Shown in pieces: positions 35,839 through 46,100 of a stretch of 64,000 nucleotides of DNA (position 1 is the stretch's first letter; the number at the start of each line of letters is the position of its first letter). This DNA comes from Alphaproteobacteria bacterium MedPE-SWcel (lineage in GTDB: Bacteria; Pseudomonadota; Alphaproteobacteria; Rhodobacterales; Rhodobacteraceae), in NCBI GenBank assembly GCA_001874255.1, contig MPDC01000013.1:1-64000 (forward strand), in the 5' to 3' direction. A program made the translations under genes and the position numbers. The notes under the pieces are model-generated. The model worked only from the letters and a program-made list of their open reading frames with translations, was not told the DNA's origin and did no database searches.

Positions 35839-37163
35839 CAGAGGTCCTTCCGGTAGACGGCTTGTCCCGCCACATAGGTTGCCAGCACCCGACCCTGCAT
35901 GCGTTGGGTGTCAAATGGCGTATTCTTCGATTTGGACTGCAGTTGAAAGCGGTCCATGATCAGGGGCACATCCGGATCGAACAGGACCAGATCCGCGGGC
36001 GCACCCACCGCGAGCCGGCCCGAAGCCAATCCCAACCGTCTGGCCGGATTGAGCGCCATGGCGCGGAACAGGGTCGGCAGGTCCAGAAGCCCGGCGTGAT
36101 AGAGCCGCATCGCTGCGGGCAGGAGCGTCTCCAGCGCGACCGCTCCGGCGGCGGCTTCTTCAAAGGGCAGGCGTTTGCTCTCTTCGTCCTGCGGCGTGTG
36201 CATGGAGGAGATCACGTCGATCAGCCCGGTCCGCACCGCCTCGACCACGGCCAACCGATCATCTTCGGAGCGCAGCGGCGGCTTGACCTTGAAAAAGGTC
36301 CGGTAGTCGGCCACGTCCAGCTCGTTCAGGGTCAGGTGATGGATCGAGGTCCCGGCGGTGATGTCCAGCCCGTTCGCCTTGGCCCGCTCCAACGCAGGCA
36401 GGGCTCGGGCGGTGGTGATCTGGTCGGCGTGATAGCGGGCTCCGGTCATCTCCAGCAGGGCGATGTCGCGATCCAGCCCCATGCGCTCTGCCATCGGGGA
36501 AACAGAGGGCAAGCCCCGCAGCGCGGCGAATTTCCCCGAGGTCGCGGCCGCGCCGCCCGACAGATTGGGTTCCTGCGGATGGGCCATGACGAGCGCGCCG
36601 CAGCTTCTGGCATAGGTCAGCGCACGAGAGAAGACCTTGGTATCGCGAACCACATGGTCGCAATCGGTAAAGGCAACGGCGCCCGCATCCATCAGAAAGC
36701 CGATCTCGGTCATCTCGCGCCCGTCGCGGCCCTTGGTCAGGGCAGCCATCGGCAGCACGTTCACCGGCGCATCGGCCTGCGCGCGACGGGTGACGAATTC
36801 CAGTGTTTCGGGGCTGTCGATGGCGGGGGTCGTGTCGGGGCGGGTCACGATGGTGGTGACCCCGCCGGCCGCCGCCGCGAGACCTGCGGATTTGTAGCTT
36901 TCCTTGTGGCGTTCCCCCGGTTCGCAGACCTTGACGCCAATGTCGACGATGCCGGGGGCGAGACATTTTCCGGCGCAGTCGATCATCTGCACATCGGATA
37001 GGGTCAGCCCATGGGGGCGCAGGATTGCGTCATGGCTTTGGCCGCTGTCCGGGCGGGCCAGAATCCGACCCTGTCGGACCAGCAGCGCCCCGATCTCATC
37101 GGTGCCCGCCTCGGGGTCGATCAGCCGGGCATTGTGAAACAGTATCGTGATCGGAGGCGTCAT
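35838..37163 (-). CDS. pyrC: Dihydroorotase-like protein PyrC, probably catalytically inactive
   Basis: A 441-residue amidohydrolase-fold protein of the class I dihydroorotase type. Key residues are altered: the metal-binding H-x-H after PGIVD is G76-V-K78, and the catalytic Asp before His322 is M321 (ISSMHTP instead of the usual DHAP). The rest of the fold is well kept (EPGERHKE, KPPLRSEDDRLA). This matches the non-catalytic partner (pDHO) that stabilises aspartate transcarbamoylase in other bacteria. It lies in the pyrB locus with one small gene between. A second, active dihydroorotase should exist elsewhere. Confidence 0.88.
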   Translation of the reverse strand: MTPPITILFHNARLIDPEAGTDEIGALLVRQGRILARPDSGQSHDAILRPHGLTLSDVQMIDCAGKCLAPGIVDIGVKVCEPGERHKESYKSAGLAAAAGGVTTIVTRPDTTPAIDSPETLEFVTRRAQADAPVNVLPMAALTKGRDGREMTEIGFLMDAGAVAFTDCDHVVRDTKVFSRALTYARSCGALVMAHPQEPNLSGGAAATSGKFAALRGLPSVSPMAERMGLDRDIALLEMTGARYHADQITTARALPALERAKANGLDITAGTSIHHLTLNELDVADYRTFFKVKPPLRSEDDRLAVVEAVRTGLIDVISSMHTPQDEESKRLPFEEAAAGAVALETLLPAAMRLYHAGLLDLPTLFRAMALNPARRLGLASGRLAVGAPADLVLFDPDVPLIMDRFQLQSKSKNTPFDTQRMQGRVLATYVAGQAVYRKDL

Positions 37164-37280
37164 CAGCTCAGGTCCTTCGAACGTGTCGGTCGCGTGGCAG
37201 GTCGAGTGTCAATCTTGCGGCAGGGCGGGTGTCAGGGTGGGCGGCAGCCTGTCCGGCAGGGCGGCGAGAGGGGCTGCGGC

Positions 37281-37814
37281 TCATGTGGCCAGAACCCAGA
37301 TCAGCAGCACAATCAGCCACATCACCACGGCAAACAGGGTCGCTCCGATGGTGCGGGCGCGGCTGCGCGCGACACGGGGTGCGGTGCGCAGGCGTGGTTG
37401 CGCGGCGGCGCTCCTGATCTGACCCTGCGAGTGCCAGTCGGTTCCGGCCTCGCCCAGACGCGCGGCGAGCTCCACACCTTTGGCCGGGGACAATTGCGTC
37501 GCAGCACCGTCAAACGCCCGGGCCCTCAGCACCATGACATAGCCGGTCAGCCCGTCCAGCTTCAGCCCGTGGGTGGACAGATCCGCCTCGCTGACCGCGA
37601 GCCCCTCGCGCAGGTAGCCCAGAAGACCGAGCCCTTCCAGATCCTCGACCGGAAAGATCTCCACCTGTGCACGATCAAGCGTTGTGAGGCCCAGAGCCTG
37701 CGCCAGTGCCGCGTCTTCATCCCGCAGGAATGCGACCTGCTCGGGCGGCATGTCGAGTGCAAAGACCAACACCTGATCCCGGGCGCCCTTGGGGATTTCG
37801 ATCATCTCGGTCAT
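37281..37814 (-). CDS. Unknown protein with C-terminal membrane anchor, in the pyrB-pyrC locus
   Basis: A 177-residue protein. The soluble part (about 1-145) contains no motif I can assign. A basic stretch (RLRTAPRVARSRAR) precedes a C-terminal helix (about 156-176, IGATLFAVVMWLIVLLIWVLA). It lies three bases after pyrB and before the pyrC-like gene, all on the minus strand, so it is co-transcribed with pyrimidine genes. A tail-anchored protein could tie the transcarbamoylase complex to the membrane, but this is speculation from position. Confidence 0.78.
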   Translation of the reverse strand: MTEMIEIPKGARDQVLVFALDMPPEQVAFLRDEDAALAQALGLTTLDRAQVEIFPVEDLEGLGLLGYLREGLAVSEADLSTHGLKLDGLTGYVMVLRARAFDGAATQLSPAKGVELAARLGEAGTDWHSQGQIRSAAAQPRLRTAPRVARSRARTIGATLFAVVMWLIVLLIWVLAT

Positions 37815-37817
37815 GGT

Positions 37818-38777
37818 TCAGCGACCTCCTCCGGAGCGGGCCGCGCGCAGGTTGCGCGCCAACAGATCCATGGCGGCCATCCGCACGGCGACGCCCATCT
37901 CGACCTGCTCCTGAATGACCGAGCGTTTGATGTCATCTGCGATCGTGCCGTCGATTTCGACACCGCGGTTCATCGGGCCCGGATGCATCACGATGGCGTC
38001 GGGTTTCGCCAGGGCCAGCTTCTCGGCATCCAGCCCGTAGCGATAGAAATATTCGCGTTCCGAGGGGATGAAACCGCCGTCCATCCGCTCCTTTTGCAGA
38101 CGCAGCATCATGACCACATCGACGTCCTTCAGGCCTTCGCGCATGTCGTCATAGATCTCGGCACCGAATTCGGAAAACTGCTGTGGCACCAGCGTGGGAG
38201 GGCCGATCAGGCGGATGCGGTTTTCCATCTTTCCCAGCAGGATCAGATTTGAGCGCGCCACGCGCGAGTGGGCGATATCGCCGCAGATCGCGATATTCAG
38301 GCGATGCAGCCGCCCCTTGGCCCGTCGGATCGTCAGCGCATCCAGCAGGGCCTGCGTTGGGTGTTCGTGGCGCCCGTCACCGGCATTCAGGACGGCGCAG
38401 TTGACTTTCTGTGCCAGCAGGTCGACGGCACCGGAATGCGGATGCCGCACCACCAGAAGGTCCGGATGCATGGCGTTGAGCGTCATGGCGGTGTCGATCA
38501 GGGTTTCGCCCTTTTTGATCGAGGAGGCCTGCATCGCCATATTCATCACGTCCGCGCCCAGACGTTTGCCGGCGAGTTCGAAACTCGCCTGCGTGCGGGT
38601 GGAATTCTCGAAGAACATGTTGATCTGCGTCAGCCCGGAGAGCGCATCGGAATGTTTTTCCGTCTGCCGGTTCAGGACCACGTAATCGTCGGCCAGATCC
38701 AATATGGCGGTGATCTCATGCGGACGGAGCGGTTCGATCCCAAGGAGGTGGGGCTGGTCGAAAGAGGGGGGCTGCAT
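37818..38777 (-). CDS. pyrB: Aspartate carbamoyltransferase catalytic subunit PyrB
   Basis: A 319-residue enzyme of pyrimidine synthesis joining carbamoyl phosphate and aspartate. Motifs are [19 protein letters not shown] (carbamoyl-phosphate binding), [18 protein letters not shown] and [11 protein letters not shown]. No pyrI regulatory subunit is present; the partner is probably the degenerate dihydroorotase downstream. The hydrophobic and purine-rich 5' region between it and the divergent UDG gene holds the promoter. Confidence 0.96.
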   Translation of the reverse strand: MQPPSFDQPHLLGIEPLRPHEITAILDLADDYVVLNRQTEKHSDALSGLTQINMFFENSTRTQASFELAGKRLGADVMNMAMQASSIKKGETLIDTAMTLNAMHPDLLVVRHPHSGAVDLLAQKVNCAVLNAGDGRHEHPTQALLDALTIRRAKGRLHRLNIAICGDIAHSRVARSNLILLGKMENRIRLIGPPTLVPQQFSEFGAEIYDDMREGLKDVDVVMMLRLQKERMDGGFIPSEREYFYRYGLDAEKLALAKPDAIVMHPGPMNRGVEIDGTIADDIKRSVIQEQVEMGVAVRMAAMDLLARNLRAARSGGGR

Positions 38778-38953
38778 GGGCGACTCCGCGCTGTTTGCGC
38801 CCTTATAAGAGGGGCGGGCCGATGGGGCAAGCGATGGGGTCGAGGCGCGACATGTGGCGCTTTTCCGGTCGGTCGGGGATTTAGGTATTTATAAAAAGGT
38901 GAAAGTCGCAAGGGGCGTTTTCCTTTGCGCGGCCGGGGTCTACTGTGTGGGTC

Positions 38954-39721
38954 ATGGAATCGGAACTCGACTATTGGAGCGCTCGGGCGCTTTTGGAATG
39001 GCAGGTGGAGCTTGGCGCCACCGAAGCGATGATTGACGGGCCTTTGGACCGCTATGGGCTGGTGGACCAGAAGCCCCAGGCTGCACGGGTGGGCGAGGTG
39101 CCGCCGGTGCCGCCCAAGCCGCAAAAGGTCGATCCGGTTGCGGTGGCTCGGCAGCTTGCGACGGCGGCGCAGGCCTTGCCTGCCTTGCGCGCCGCGATGG
39201 AGGGGTTTGACCAGTGTGATCTCAAACACGGGGCGCGCAATCTGGTGTTTTCTGATGGTCAGGCCGGGGCCCGGGTGATGATCATTGGCGAGGCACCGGG
39301 GCGGGAAGAGGATCTGCAAGGCAGGCCATTTGTCGGCGCGGCGGGGCAGCTGCTGGACAAGATGCTGGCTGCGATAGACCTCAGCCGTGAAAAAAACGTC
39401 TATATCACCAATGTGTTGCCTTGGCGGCCGCCGCAAAATCGCGATCCGCTGCCGGTCGAGATCGCCATGTTGCTGCCCTTTCTTGAACGGCATGTGGCGC
39501 TGGCGCAGCCGGATGTGCTGGTGCTGATGGGCAATATCGCCTGCCAGGCGGTTCTGGGCAAACGGGGGATCACCCGGTTGCGGGGCACCTGGGGGCAGGC
39601 CTGGGACAAGCCGGTGTTGCCGATGTTCCATCCCGCGTATCTGTTGCGGCAGGGGGCTGCGAAACGGCAGGCCTGGGCGGATCTTTTGGAATTGAAGGCG
39701 CGACTTGGCGCATTGAACTAG
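38954..39721 (+). CDS. Uracil-DNA glycosylase superfamily, family-4-like, with few Fe-S cysteines
   Basis: A 255-residue base-excision-repair enzyme. Motif A GEAPGREEDLQGRPFVGAAG is at 112-131 and motif B HPAYLL at 226-231. An N-terminal extension of about 75 residues precedes the core. The family 4 Fe-S ligands are mostly absent: F85 and C88 stand at the first CxxC, W157 replaces the Cys before RPP, and Leu replaces the fourth. The cluster is therefore probably missing. It starts at 38954 and is divergent from pyrB. Uracil excision is inferred. Confidence 0.88.
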   Translation: MESELDYWSARALLEWQVELGATEAMIDGPLDRYGLVDQKPQAARVGEVPPVPPKPQKVDPVAVARQLATAAQALPALRAAMEGFDQCDLKHGARNLVFSDGQAGARVMIIGEAPGREEDLQGRPFVGAAGQLLDKMLAAIDLSREKNVYITNVLPWRPPQNRDPLPVEIAMLLPFLERHVALAQPDVLVLMGNIACQAVLGKRGITRLRGTWGQAWDKPVLPMFHPAYLLRQGAAKRQAWADLLELKARLGALN

Positions 39722-39732
39722 GGGGCCTGTGC

Positions 39733-40332
39733 ATGAAGATCATGGCATTTTCCGACCTGCATCTGAGCGAGGAGCGGGCCGCCGATCTGGTGACGGCCAG
39801 CAAGGAGGCGGATCTGGTCATCGGGGCCGGAGATTTCTGCAATATGCGGCAGGGATTGGCGCGGGCGATGGGGTTGCTGACGGGGATTGCGGCGCCTGTC
39901 GTGATGGTGCCCGGCAATGCCGAAAGCGCAGAGGAGCTGCGTGGCTGTGCCTTGTCCTCGACCATCGTCCTGCACGGCTCTGGCACAGAAGTCGCGGGGC
40001 TGCAGCTCTTTGGGCTCGGCGGCGGTATTCCTGAAACCCCTTTTGGGGATTGGTCGTTCGACCTGTCGGAACGGGAGGCGGCGCGCCGGTTGTCCGAGGC
40101 CCGCGAGGTCGACATCCTGATCACCCATTCGCCGCCAAAGGGGGCGGGCGACACAACCTCGGCGGGGCTGTCGATCGGATCGCAGAGCATCCGTGCGGCG
40201 ATTGAGCGGCTGCAACCGCAGGTGGCGGTCTTTGGCCATGTTCACGATTGCTGGGGCTATCGCGGTCAGATCGGGGCGAGCGCTTGCGCCAACCTGGGGC
40301 CGACGCCCAATTGGTTCGAGGTCAGCCGATGA
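39733..40332 (+). CDS. Metallophosphoesterase (calcineurin-like)
   Basis: A 199-residue small phosphoesterase. The dinuclear-metal motifs are complete: SDLHLS (7-12), GAGDFCN, GNAES, ITHSPPKG and GHVHDCWG. The final part, FGHVHDCWGYRGQIG, resembles short YfcE/MJ0936-like enzymes. Substrate is unknown. It follows the UDG gene by 11 bp and overlaps the LysE-type gene in ATGA, so it sits in the middle of an operon. Confidence 0.87.
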   Translation: MKIMAFSDLHLSEERAADLVTASKEADLVIGAGDFCNMRQGLARAMGLLTGIAAPVVMVPGNAESAEELRGCALSSTIVLHGSGTEVAGLQLFGLGGGIPETPFGDWSFDLSEREAARRLSEAREVDILITHSPPKGAGDTTSAGLSIGSQSIRAAIERLQPQVAVFGHVHDCWGYRGQIGASACANLGPTPNWFEVSR

Positions 40333-40952
40333 TTGCCATTGCGACACTTGCGGCCTTTGTGCCGGCGGCGCTGGCGCTCAATATCACACCGGGCGCGGAT
40401 ATGATGTTCTGCATCGGGCAGGGGCTGAGGTCCGGTCCCCGATCGGCCATCGCCGCCAGTCTCGGGGTGGCTCTTGGGGGCATGGTTCATGTCGGGCTGG
40501 CGGGGCTGGGCGTGGCGGCGGTCATTGCCACGCAGCCCGCCTTGTTCGATGTCATCCGTTGGCTGGGCGTGGCCTATCTGTTGTATCTCGCCTGGGGGGC
40601 GATCATGCGACCGGGCGGCGGTGAGGCGCCCGTGCAGGCAGTGCCTGCGTCACGGGCGTTTCGGGCCGGCATGATGGTCAACCTGACCAATCCGAAGGTG
40701 ATCCTGTTCGTGTTGGCGTTTGTGCCGCAATTCGTGCGCCCCGAGGCGGGGGCCGTGCTGGGGCAATTCATCATCTTCGGCGCGATCATCGGGCTGGGCG
40801 GGGTGCTGGTGAACGGCGGCGTTGGGCTCTTTGCTGGGCGGGCGCGCCTGCTTTTTGCCGGTTCCGGCCGGGCCAGCCGTTGGATGAGCCGTATCACGGG
40901 CGGCATATTTGCGGGTCTTGCACTGAGACTTGCCGTCATGGAAAGGGCCTGA
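40329..40952 (+). CDS. LysE/RhtB-family translocator
   Basis: A 207-residue inner-membrane exporter with about six helices. The LysE-family motif NITPGADMMFCIGQGLRSG is near the N-terminus and MVNLTNPKVILFVLAFVPQF in the middle. Members export amino acids or related metabolites; the substrate is unknown. Start overlaps the phosphoesterase stop by four bases, and moaB follows after six bases. Confidence 0.92.
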   Translation: MIAIATLAAFVPAALALNITPGADMMFCIGQGLRSGPRSAIAASLGVALGGMVHVGLAGLGVAAVIATQPALFDVIRWLGVAYLLYLAWGAIMRPGGGEAPVQAVPASRAFRAGMMVNLTNPKVILFVLAFVPQFVRPEAGAVLGQFIIFGAIIGLGGVLVNGGVGLFAGRARLLFAGSGRASRWMSRITGGIFAGLALRLAVMERA

Positions 40953-40958
40953 CCACAG

Positions 40959-41501
40959 ATGTCACGTATCGACGACACCCGAGAGTTCATTCCGGTCCGG
41001 ATCGCGGTCCTGACCGTGTCCGACAGTCGCGGTCCCGAGGATGACCGCTCTGGCCAGGTTCTGGTGGACCGTTTGACCGCAGCAGGCCACCTGGTGGCCG
41101 ATCGCAGGATTCTACCGGATGAACGTGCGGAGATTGCGGAGCAGCTGCGGCTCTGGGTCGCGGATCCGCAGGTGGATGTGGTGCTGACGACGGGCGGCAC
41201 CGGCCTGACCGGTCGGGACGTGACCGTCGAGGCGCACCGTGATGTCTATGAAAAGGAAATCGAGGCCTTCGGGACCGTTTTCACGATGGTGTCGATGCAG
41301 AAAATCGGCACCTCTGCCGTGCAATCACGGGCGACAGGTGGCGTGGCGGGCGGCACCTATCTGTTTGCCTTGCCGGGCAGTCCCGGCGCCTGCAGGGATG
41401 CCTGGGATGAGATCTTGGTCAAACAGCTTGATTTTCGGCACCGTCCCTGCAATTTCGTCGAAATAATGCCCAGACTTGACGAACATTTGCGACGGAAGTG
41501 A
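40959..41501 (+). CDS. moaB: Molybdenum cofactor biosynthesis protein MoaB
   Basis: A 180-residue MoaB/MogA-fold protein. In bacteria with this form it is thought to adenylate molybdopterin before molybdate insertion. The conserved blocks are VLTVSDSRGPEDDRSG, VLTTGGTGLTGRDVT (the GGTG loop) and LFALPGSPGACRDAWDEIL. It ends the UDG-phosphoesterase-LysE-moaB run. The other cofactor genes lie about 15 kb away on both sides. Confidence 0.93.
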   Translation: MSRIDDTREFIPVRIAVLTVSDSRGPEDDRSGQVLVDRLTAAGHLVADRRILPDERAEIAEQLRLWVADPQVDVVLTTGGTGLTGRDVTVEAHRDVYEKEIEAFGTVFTMVSMQKIGTSAVQSRATGGVAGGTYLFALPGSPGACRDAWDEILVKQLDFRHRPCNFVEIMPRLDEHLRRK

Positions 41502-41582
41502 TCTGTTGGTGCGTATAATCACGTAACAGGTGAAACACGGACGATGATCGCGCGGCCTCTGTGCCAGCCGAAGGGGATGAAG

Positions 41583-43049
41583 ATGCGTTTTCTGCGACAT
41601 AGCGTTGTCGGGCTGTTCCTGCTCGCCGTGAGCGCGGCGTTTGCACTCTATGCGGTGCAGACGATCGCCACTGCCATTCAGCAAAGTCTCGAGGATGAGC
41701 GCCGTGCTCCTCCCGCGCGAGAGCGGGTTTTTGCCGTCAATGTGATGACGGCCAGTTTCGGAACCGAACAGCCCGAGCTGATGGGCTTTGGCCGGGTCGA
41801 GAGCCGGCGCACGCTGGAGCTGCGCGCGGCGGTGTCGGGGCGGGTGGTGAAACTTGCCGATGGGTTTCAGGACGGTGGCGCGGTCGAGGCCGGTGACATT
41901 CTGGTGGAAATCGACAAGGCGGATGCCCGTGCCACGGTGCAACGGGCCGAGGCGGATATGATGGACGCCCGCGCCGAGAGCCGCGATGCCGCGCGCGCGC
42001 TGGACCTTGCGCGGGACGAGCTGATCACCGCCCAGTCGCAGGCCACCCTGCAGGAGCGTGCCTATCAGCGCCAGGTGGATCTGAAGACCCGCGGTGTCGG
42101 CACCGAGGCGCTGGTCGAAGCGGCAGAGCTGACCGCGACACAGGCGCGGCAGTCCGTGCTCACCCACCGCCAGGCCGTCAGCCAGGCCGAAGCGCGGGTG
42201 GATCAGGCCAGCACTCTGGTGGCGCGCGCGCGCATCGCCCTGGAGGAGGCGCAGCGGGATCTGGAGGACACAACCATCACCGCGCCCTTTACCGGGACGT
42301 TGCAGTCGGTCGCCCTGGCCGAGGGGCGCCTGGTCGCGAGCAATGAAATTCTGGCGCAACTGGTGGACCCGGACCAACTGGAGGTCGCCTTTCGCGTGTC
42401 CACCACGCAATATGCGCGGCTGCTGGACGCGGACGGACACCTGATCCCGGCGGATGTCACCGTGACGCTGGACGCGGCCGGGGCTGGGATCCATGCGGCG
42501 GGCACCCTGGTGCGCGCCAGCGGGGCCGTGGGCGATGGGCAGTCCGGGCGCCTGATCTATGCCCGGATGAACCGCTCGGCCGGCTTCAAACCCGGCGATT
42601 TTGTCACCGTGATCGTGCAGGAGCCGGCGATCCCGGATCTGGCGCGGCTGCCATCGTCGGCGATGGATTCGCGCCAGACCGTGCTGGTTCTGGGCGAGGG
42701 CGATCGGCTGCGGGAGCTGCCGGTCGAACTGGTGCGCCGTCAGGGCGACGATATTCTCGTGCGCGGCGAGGGGCTTGCGGGTCAGCAAGTGGTGGTTGGC
42801 CGGACGCCGCTGCTGGGAGAGGGCATCAAGGTGCGGCCTCTGCCGCAGGCGGGGGACAGATCCTCTGCCGATACGTCCGGGCCGGATTTGATCGAACTGA
42901 CAGACGAGCGGCGCGCGCGGCTGGTGGCCTTTGTCGAGGACAACGGCCGAATGCCCAGCGAGGTCAAGACGCGCGTGTTGGGCCAGTTGACCCAGGCACG
43001 GGTGCCCGTGGCGCTGGTCAACCGAATTGAACAGAACATGGGCGGCTGA
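41583..43049 (+). CDS. RND efflux periplasmic adaptor (membrane fusion protein)
   Basis: A 488-residue HlyD/AcrA-type adaptor. An uncleaved-looking N-terminal hydrophobic segment (about 7-30) anchors it. The barrel-sandwich half-motifs (VSGRVVKLADGFQDGGAVEAGDIL split around) flank a long coiled coil at about 110-225 rich in Ala, Arg and Glu. Beta-barrel and membrane-proximal domains follow. The ATG at 41583 has AGGGG at six bases. It pairs with the following RND pump. No outer-membrane factor or regulator is adjacent. Confidence 0.9.
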   Translation: MRFLRHSVVGLFLLAVSAAFALYAVQTIATAIQQSLEDERRAPPARERVFAVNVMTASFGTEQPELMGFGRVESRRTLELRAAVSGRVVKLADGFQDGGAVEAGDILVEIDKADARATVQRAEADMMDARAESRDAARALDLARDELITAQSQATLQERAYQRQVDLKTRGVGTEALVEAAELTATQARQSVLTHRQAVSQAEARVDQASTLVARARIALEEAQRDLEDTTITAPFTGTLQSVALAEGRLVASNEILAQLVDPDQLEVAFRVSTTQYARLLDADGHLIPADVTVTLDAAGAGIHAAGTLVRASGAVGDGQSGRLIYARMNRSAGFKPGDFVTVIVQEPAIPDLARLPSSAMDSRQTVLVLGEGDRLRELPVELVRRQGDDILVRGEGLAGQQVVVGRTPLLGEGIKVRPLPQAGDRSSADTSGPDLIELTDERRARLVAFVEDNGRMPSEVKTRVLGQLTQARVPVALVNRIEQNMGG

Positions 43050-43144
43050 GGCGCATTGCGGCTCGGTCTTTTCTTGTCTCCCCCGCCGCAAGGACGCGGC
43101 ACCGGCGCGCATGCGGGCCGGCAGAAGCCAACAGGTGAACTTGA

Positions 43145-46100
43145 ATGGCGACTTCTCCTCTTTCAAAGGCCAGCGGCGTCCTGAGCTATTTCACCCGTCA
43201 CCGGACGGCTGCGAACCTGTTGCTGATGCTGCTGCTGATCCTCGGCGCGGCTGCAATTCCGAATATGCGGGCGCAGTTCTTTCCGGATGTGATTGTTGAA
43301 TCCGTCAATGTCACGGTCGAATGGGACGGCGCCGGGCCGGAGGACGTCGACAGCGCCATCGTGCAGACATTGGAGCCTGCGCTGCTGGCGGTCGAGGGGG
43401 TGGAAACCACCGAATCCTCGTCCCGCGAAGGGAGCGCGTCGATTTCCATCGACTTTGAGCCCGGCTGGGATATGGCCCGCGCCGCCGACGATGTCCAAAG
43501 CGTGGTGGACGCGGTCTCAACCCTGCCCGAAGAGGCAGAGGAGCCCGAGGTCGAGCGCGCGGTCTGGCGTGACCGGGTCACCGATATCGTGATCACCGGT
43601 CCGGTCGGGGCGCAGCAACTAGCGCTGCTTGCGGACGAATTGATCCTGCGACTGTTCGAGGTGGGCGTCACCCGCACGACCATCCGGGGCGTTGCCGCGC
43701 CGCGCACCATTGTCGAGGTGCCCTCCTCTCAGCTGATCGCGCATGACATCACCATGGCCGATATTGCGGCCGTGATCGCGGCCGAGGTGGAGGTCAACCC
43801 GGCAGGCGAGGTCGAAGGCGCCAACGCCCGGGTGCGCACCGGCACCCAGAAACGCAGCCCCGAGGAGCTGGAGGCGGTGGTGCTGCGCTCCGAGGCTGAC
43901 GGCTCGGCGCTGACCATCGGCGATGTGGCGCGGATCAGGGTCGAGGGCGTCGATCGGCAGCGCAGCTATTTCGTCGGCGACAATCGTGCCATGTCGATCC
44001 GGGTTGACCGCTCTGACAAGGGCGATGCGATCAAGATCCAGCGCCAGGTCGAGGAGGTCGTCGCCGAGATGAACCTTTCGCTACCGCAGGGGGCCGAGAT
44101 TTCACTGATCCGCACCCGGGCAGAGGCGATCACGGGGCGTCTGGACATTCTGGTGGACAACGGGCTGGCCGGGCTTGGGCTGGTGCTGGTCCTGTTGTTT
44201 CTGTTCCTGAATGCACGCATTGCCTTCTGGGTGGCGGCGGGCATCCCGGCGGCCATGTTTGCCGCGATTGCGTTGATGTATATCGGCGGGCTGACGATCA
44301 ACATGATTTCTCTCTTTGGCCTGATCATCACGCTGGGGATCGTGGTGGATGATGCAATCGTAGTGGGCGAGCACGCCGACTTTCGGGTCCGGCGGCTGGG
44401 CGAGAGCCCGGTGGTCGCCGCCGAGAATGCCGCCCGCCGCATGGCGATGCCGGTTCTGGCTGCGACCCTGACCACGATCATTGCCTTCTTCGGCCTGACC
44501 TCCATCGGCGGACGTTTCGGAGATCTGATCGGCGATATCCCCTTCACGGTGATCGCGGTGCTGGCCGCGAGCCTGATGGAATGTTTTCTGATCCTGCCCA
44601 ACCATATGGCGCATGCGCTGGCCCATAGTCAGGAACGTCACTGGTACGACGCACCCAACCGGGTGGTGAACCGGGGATTCCGCTGGTGCCGCGATACACT
44701 GTTCCGGCCCCTGATGGCCGGCGTCGTGCGGGCCCGCTACGTGGTGGTCACCGGCGCCTTCGTGCTGCTGGCGAGCCAGATCGCATTGTTCATCACCGGG
44801 GATGTGACCTGGCGGTTCTTCAACGCCCCGGAACGGGCGTCGGTCTCCGGCAACTTTGCCATGGTCGAGGGCGCGTCCCGCGATGACACATTGGAGCAAA
44901 TGCGGGAATTCCAGCGCGCGGTCGAGGAGCTGGGCGCAGAATACGAGGCCCGTTTCGGGCGCAACCCGGTGGATTTTGTCATGGCGGAGGTCGGGGGCAA
45001 TACGGGCCGAGGCCTTGCGGGCACCGACACCAAGGACAGCGACCTCCTCGGCAGTATCGCGATCGAGCTGATTGACGCCGACCTGCGACCCTATTCCAGT
45101 TTCGCCTTCGTCGGCGCCTTGCAGGACCGGGTGGTGCAGCTGCCGCTGACCGAGGTTGTCTCCTTTCGGGGCTGGCGGTCGGGGCCGGGGGGGGATGCGT
45201 TGGATGTGCAGATCTACGGCGCCGATCTGGCGACGCTCAAATCCGCCGCAGAGGATCTGAAAACGGCTGTCGCACGCTACCCGGAAGTCTCGGCGGTCGA
45301 GGATAACCTTGCCTATGACAAGGAAGAGCTGGTGCTGGATCTCACCCCACAGGGCCAGGCGCTGAACATCACGCTGGAGAGCCTTGGCCAGGCCCTGCGC
45401 CGCCGCCTGAACGGGATCGAGGCGGCCAGCTATCCCGACGGGCCGCGCTCTGCCACCATACGGGTGGAATTGCCCGAGGGGGAGCTGACGGCGGATTTTC
45501 TGGAGCGCACCCTGATGCGGGCGCCGTCGGGCATCTACGTGCCTCTTGCCGATATCGTCACGGTGTCTCAGCAGACAGGGTTTTCCACGGTGCGGCGTGA
45601 AAACGGCGTGCGGCTGATCTCGGTCACCGGCGATATCTCGGAGGATGACCCGGTGCGGGCGGAGGCTGTGATAACCGCGCTGGAAACCGAAATCCTGCCC
45701 CGGATCGCCGAGGAACGGCAGATCGAATACCGCCTGTCGGGCCTCAGCGAGCAGGAAGACGAGTTCCTGAATGATGCGATAAATGGCCTGGTGCTCTGTC
45801 TTGCCGGGATCTACCTGGTGCTGTGCTGGATCTTTTCCAGCTGGACCCGACCGATCGTGGTGATGGCGATCATCCCGTTCGGGTTGGTTGGCACCATCTG
45901 GGGGCATCACCTCTGGGAGCTGCCGATGAGCATGTTCACCGTCGTGGGCCTGTTGGGGATGACCGGCATCATTATCAACGATTCCATTGTTCTGGTGTCG
46001 ACCATCGACGAATACGCAGAGGATCGCGGGCTCATTCCGTCGATTATCGACGGCGCGGCGGATCGGCTCCGGCCGGTGATGCTGACGACACTGACGACAG

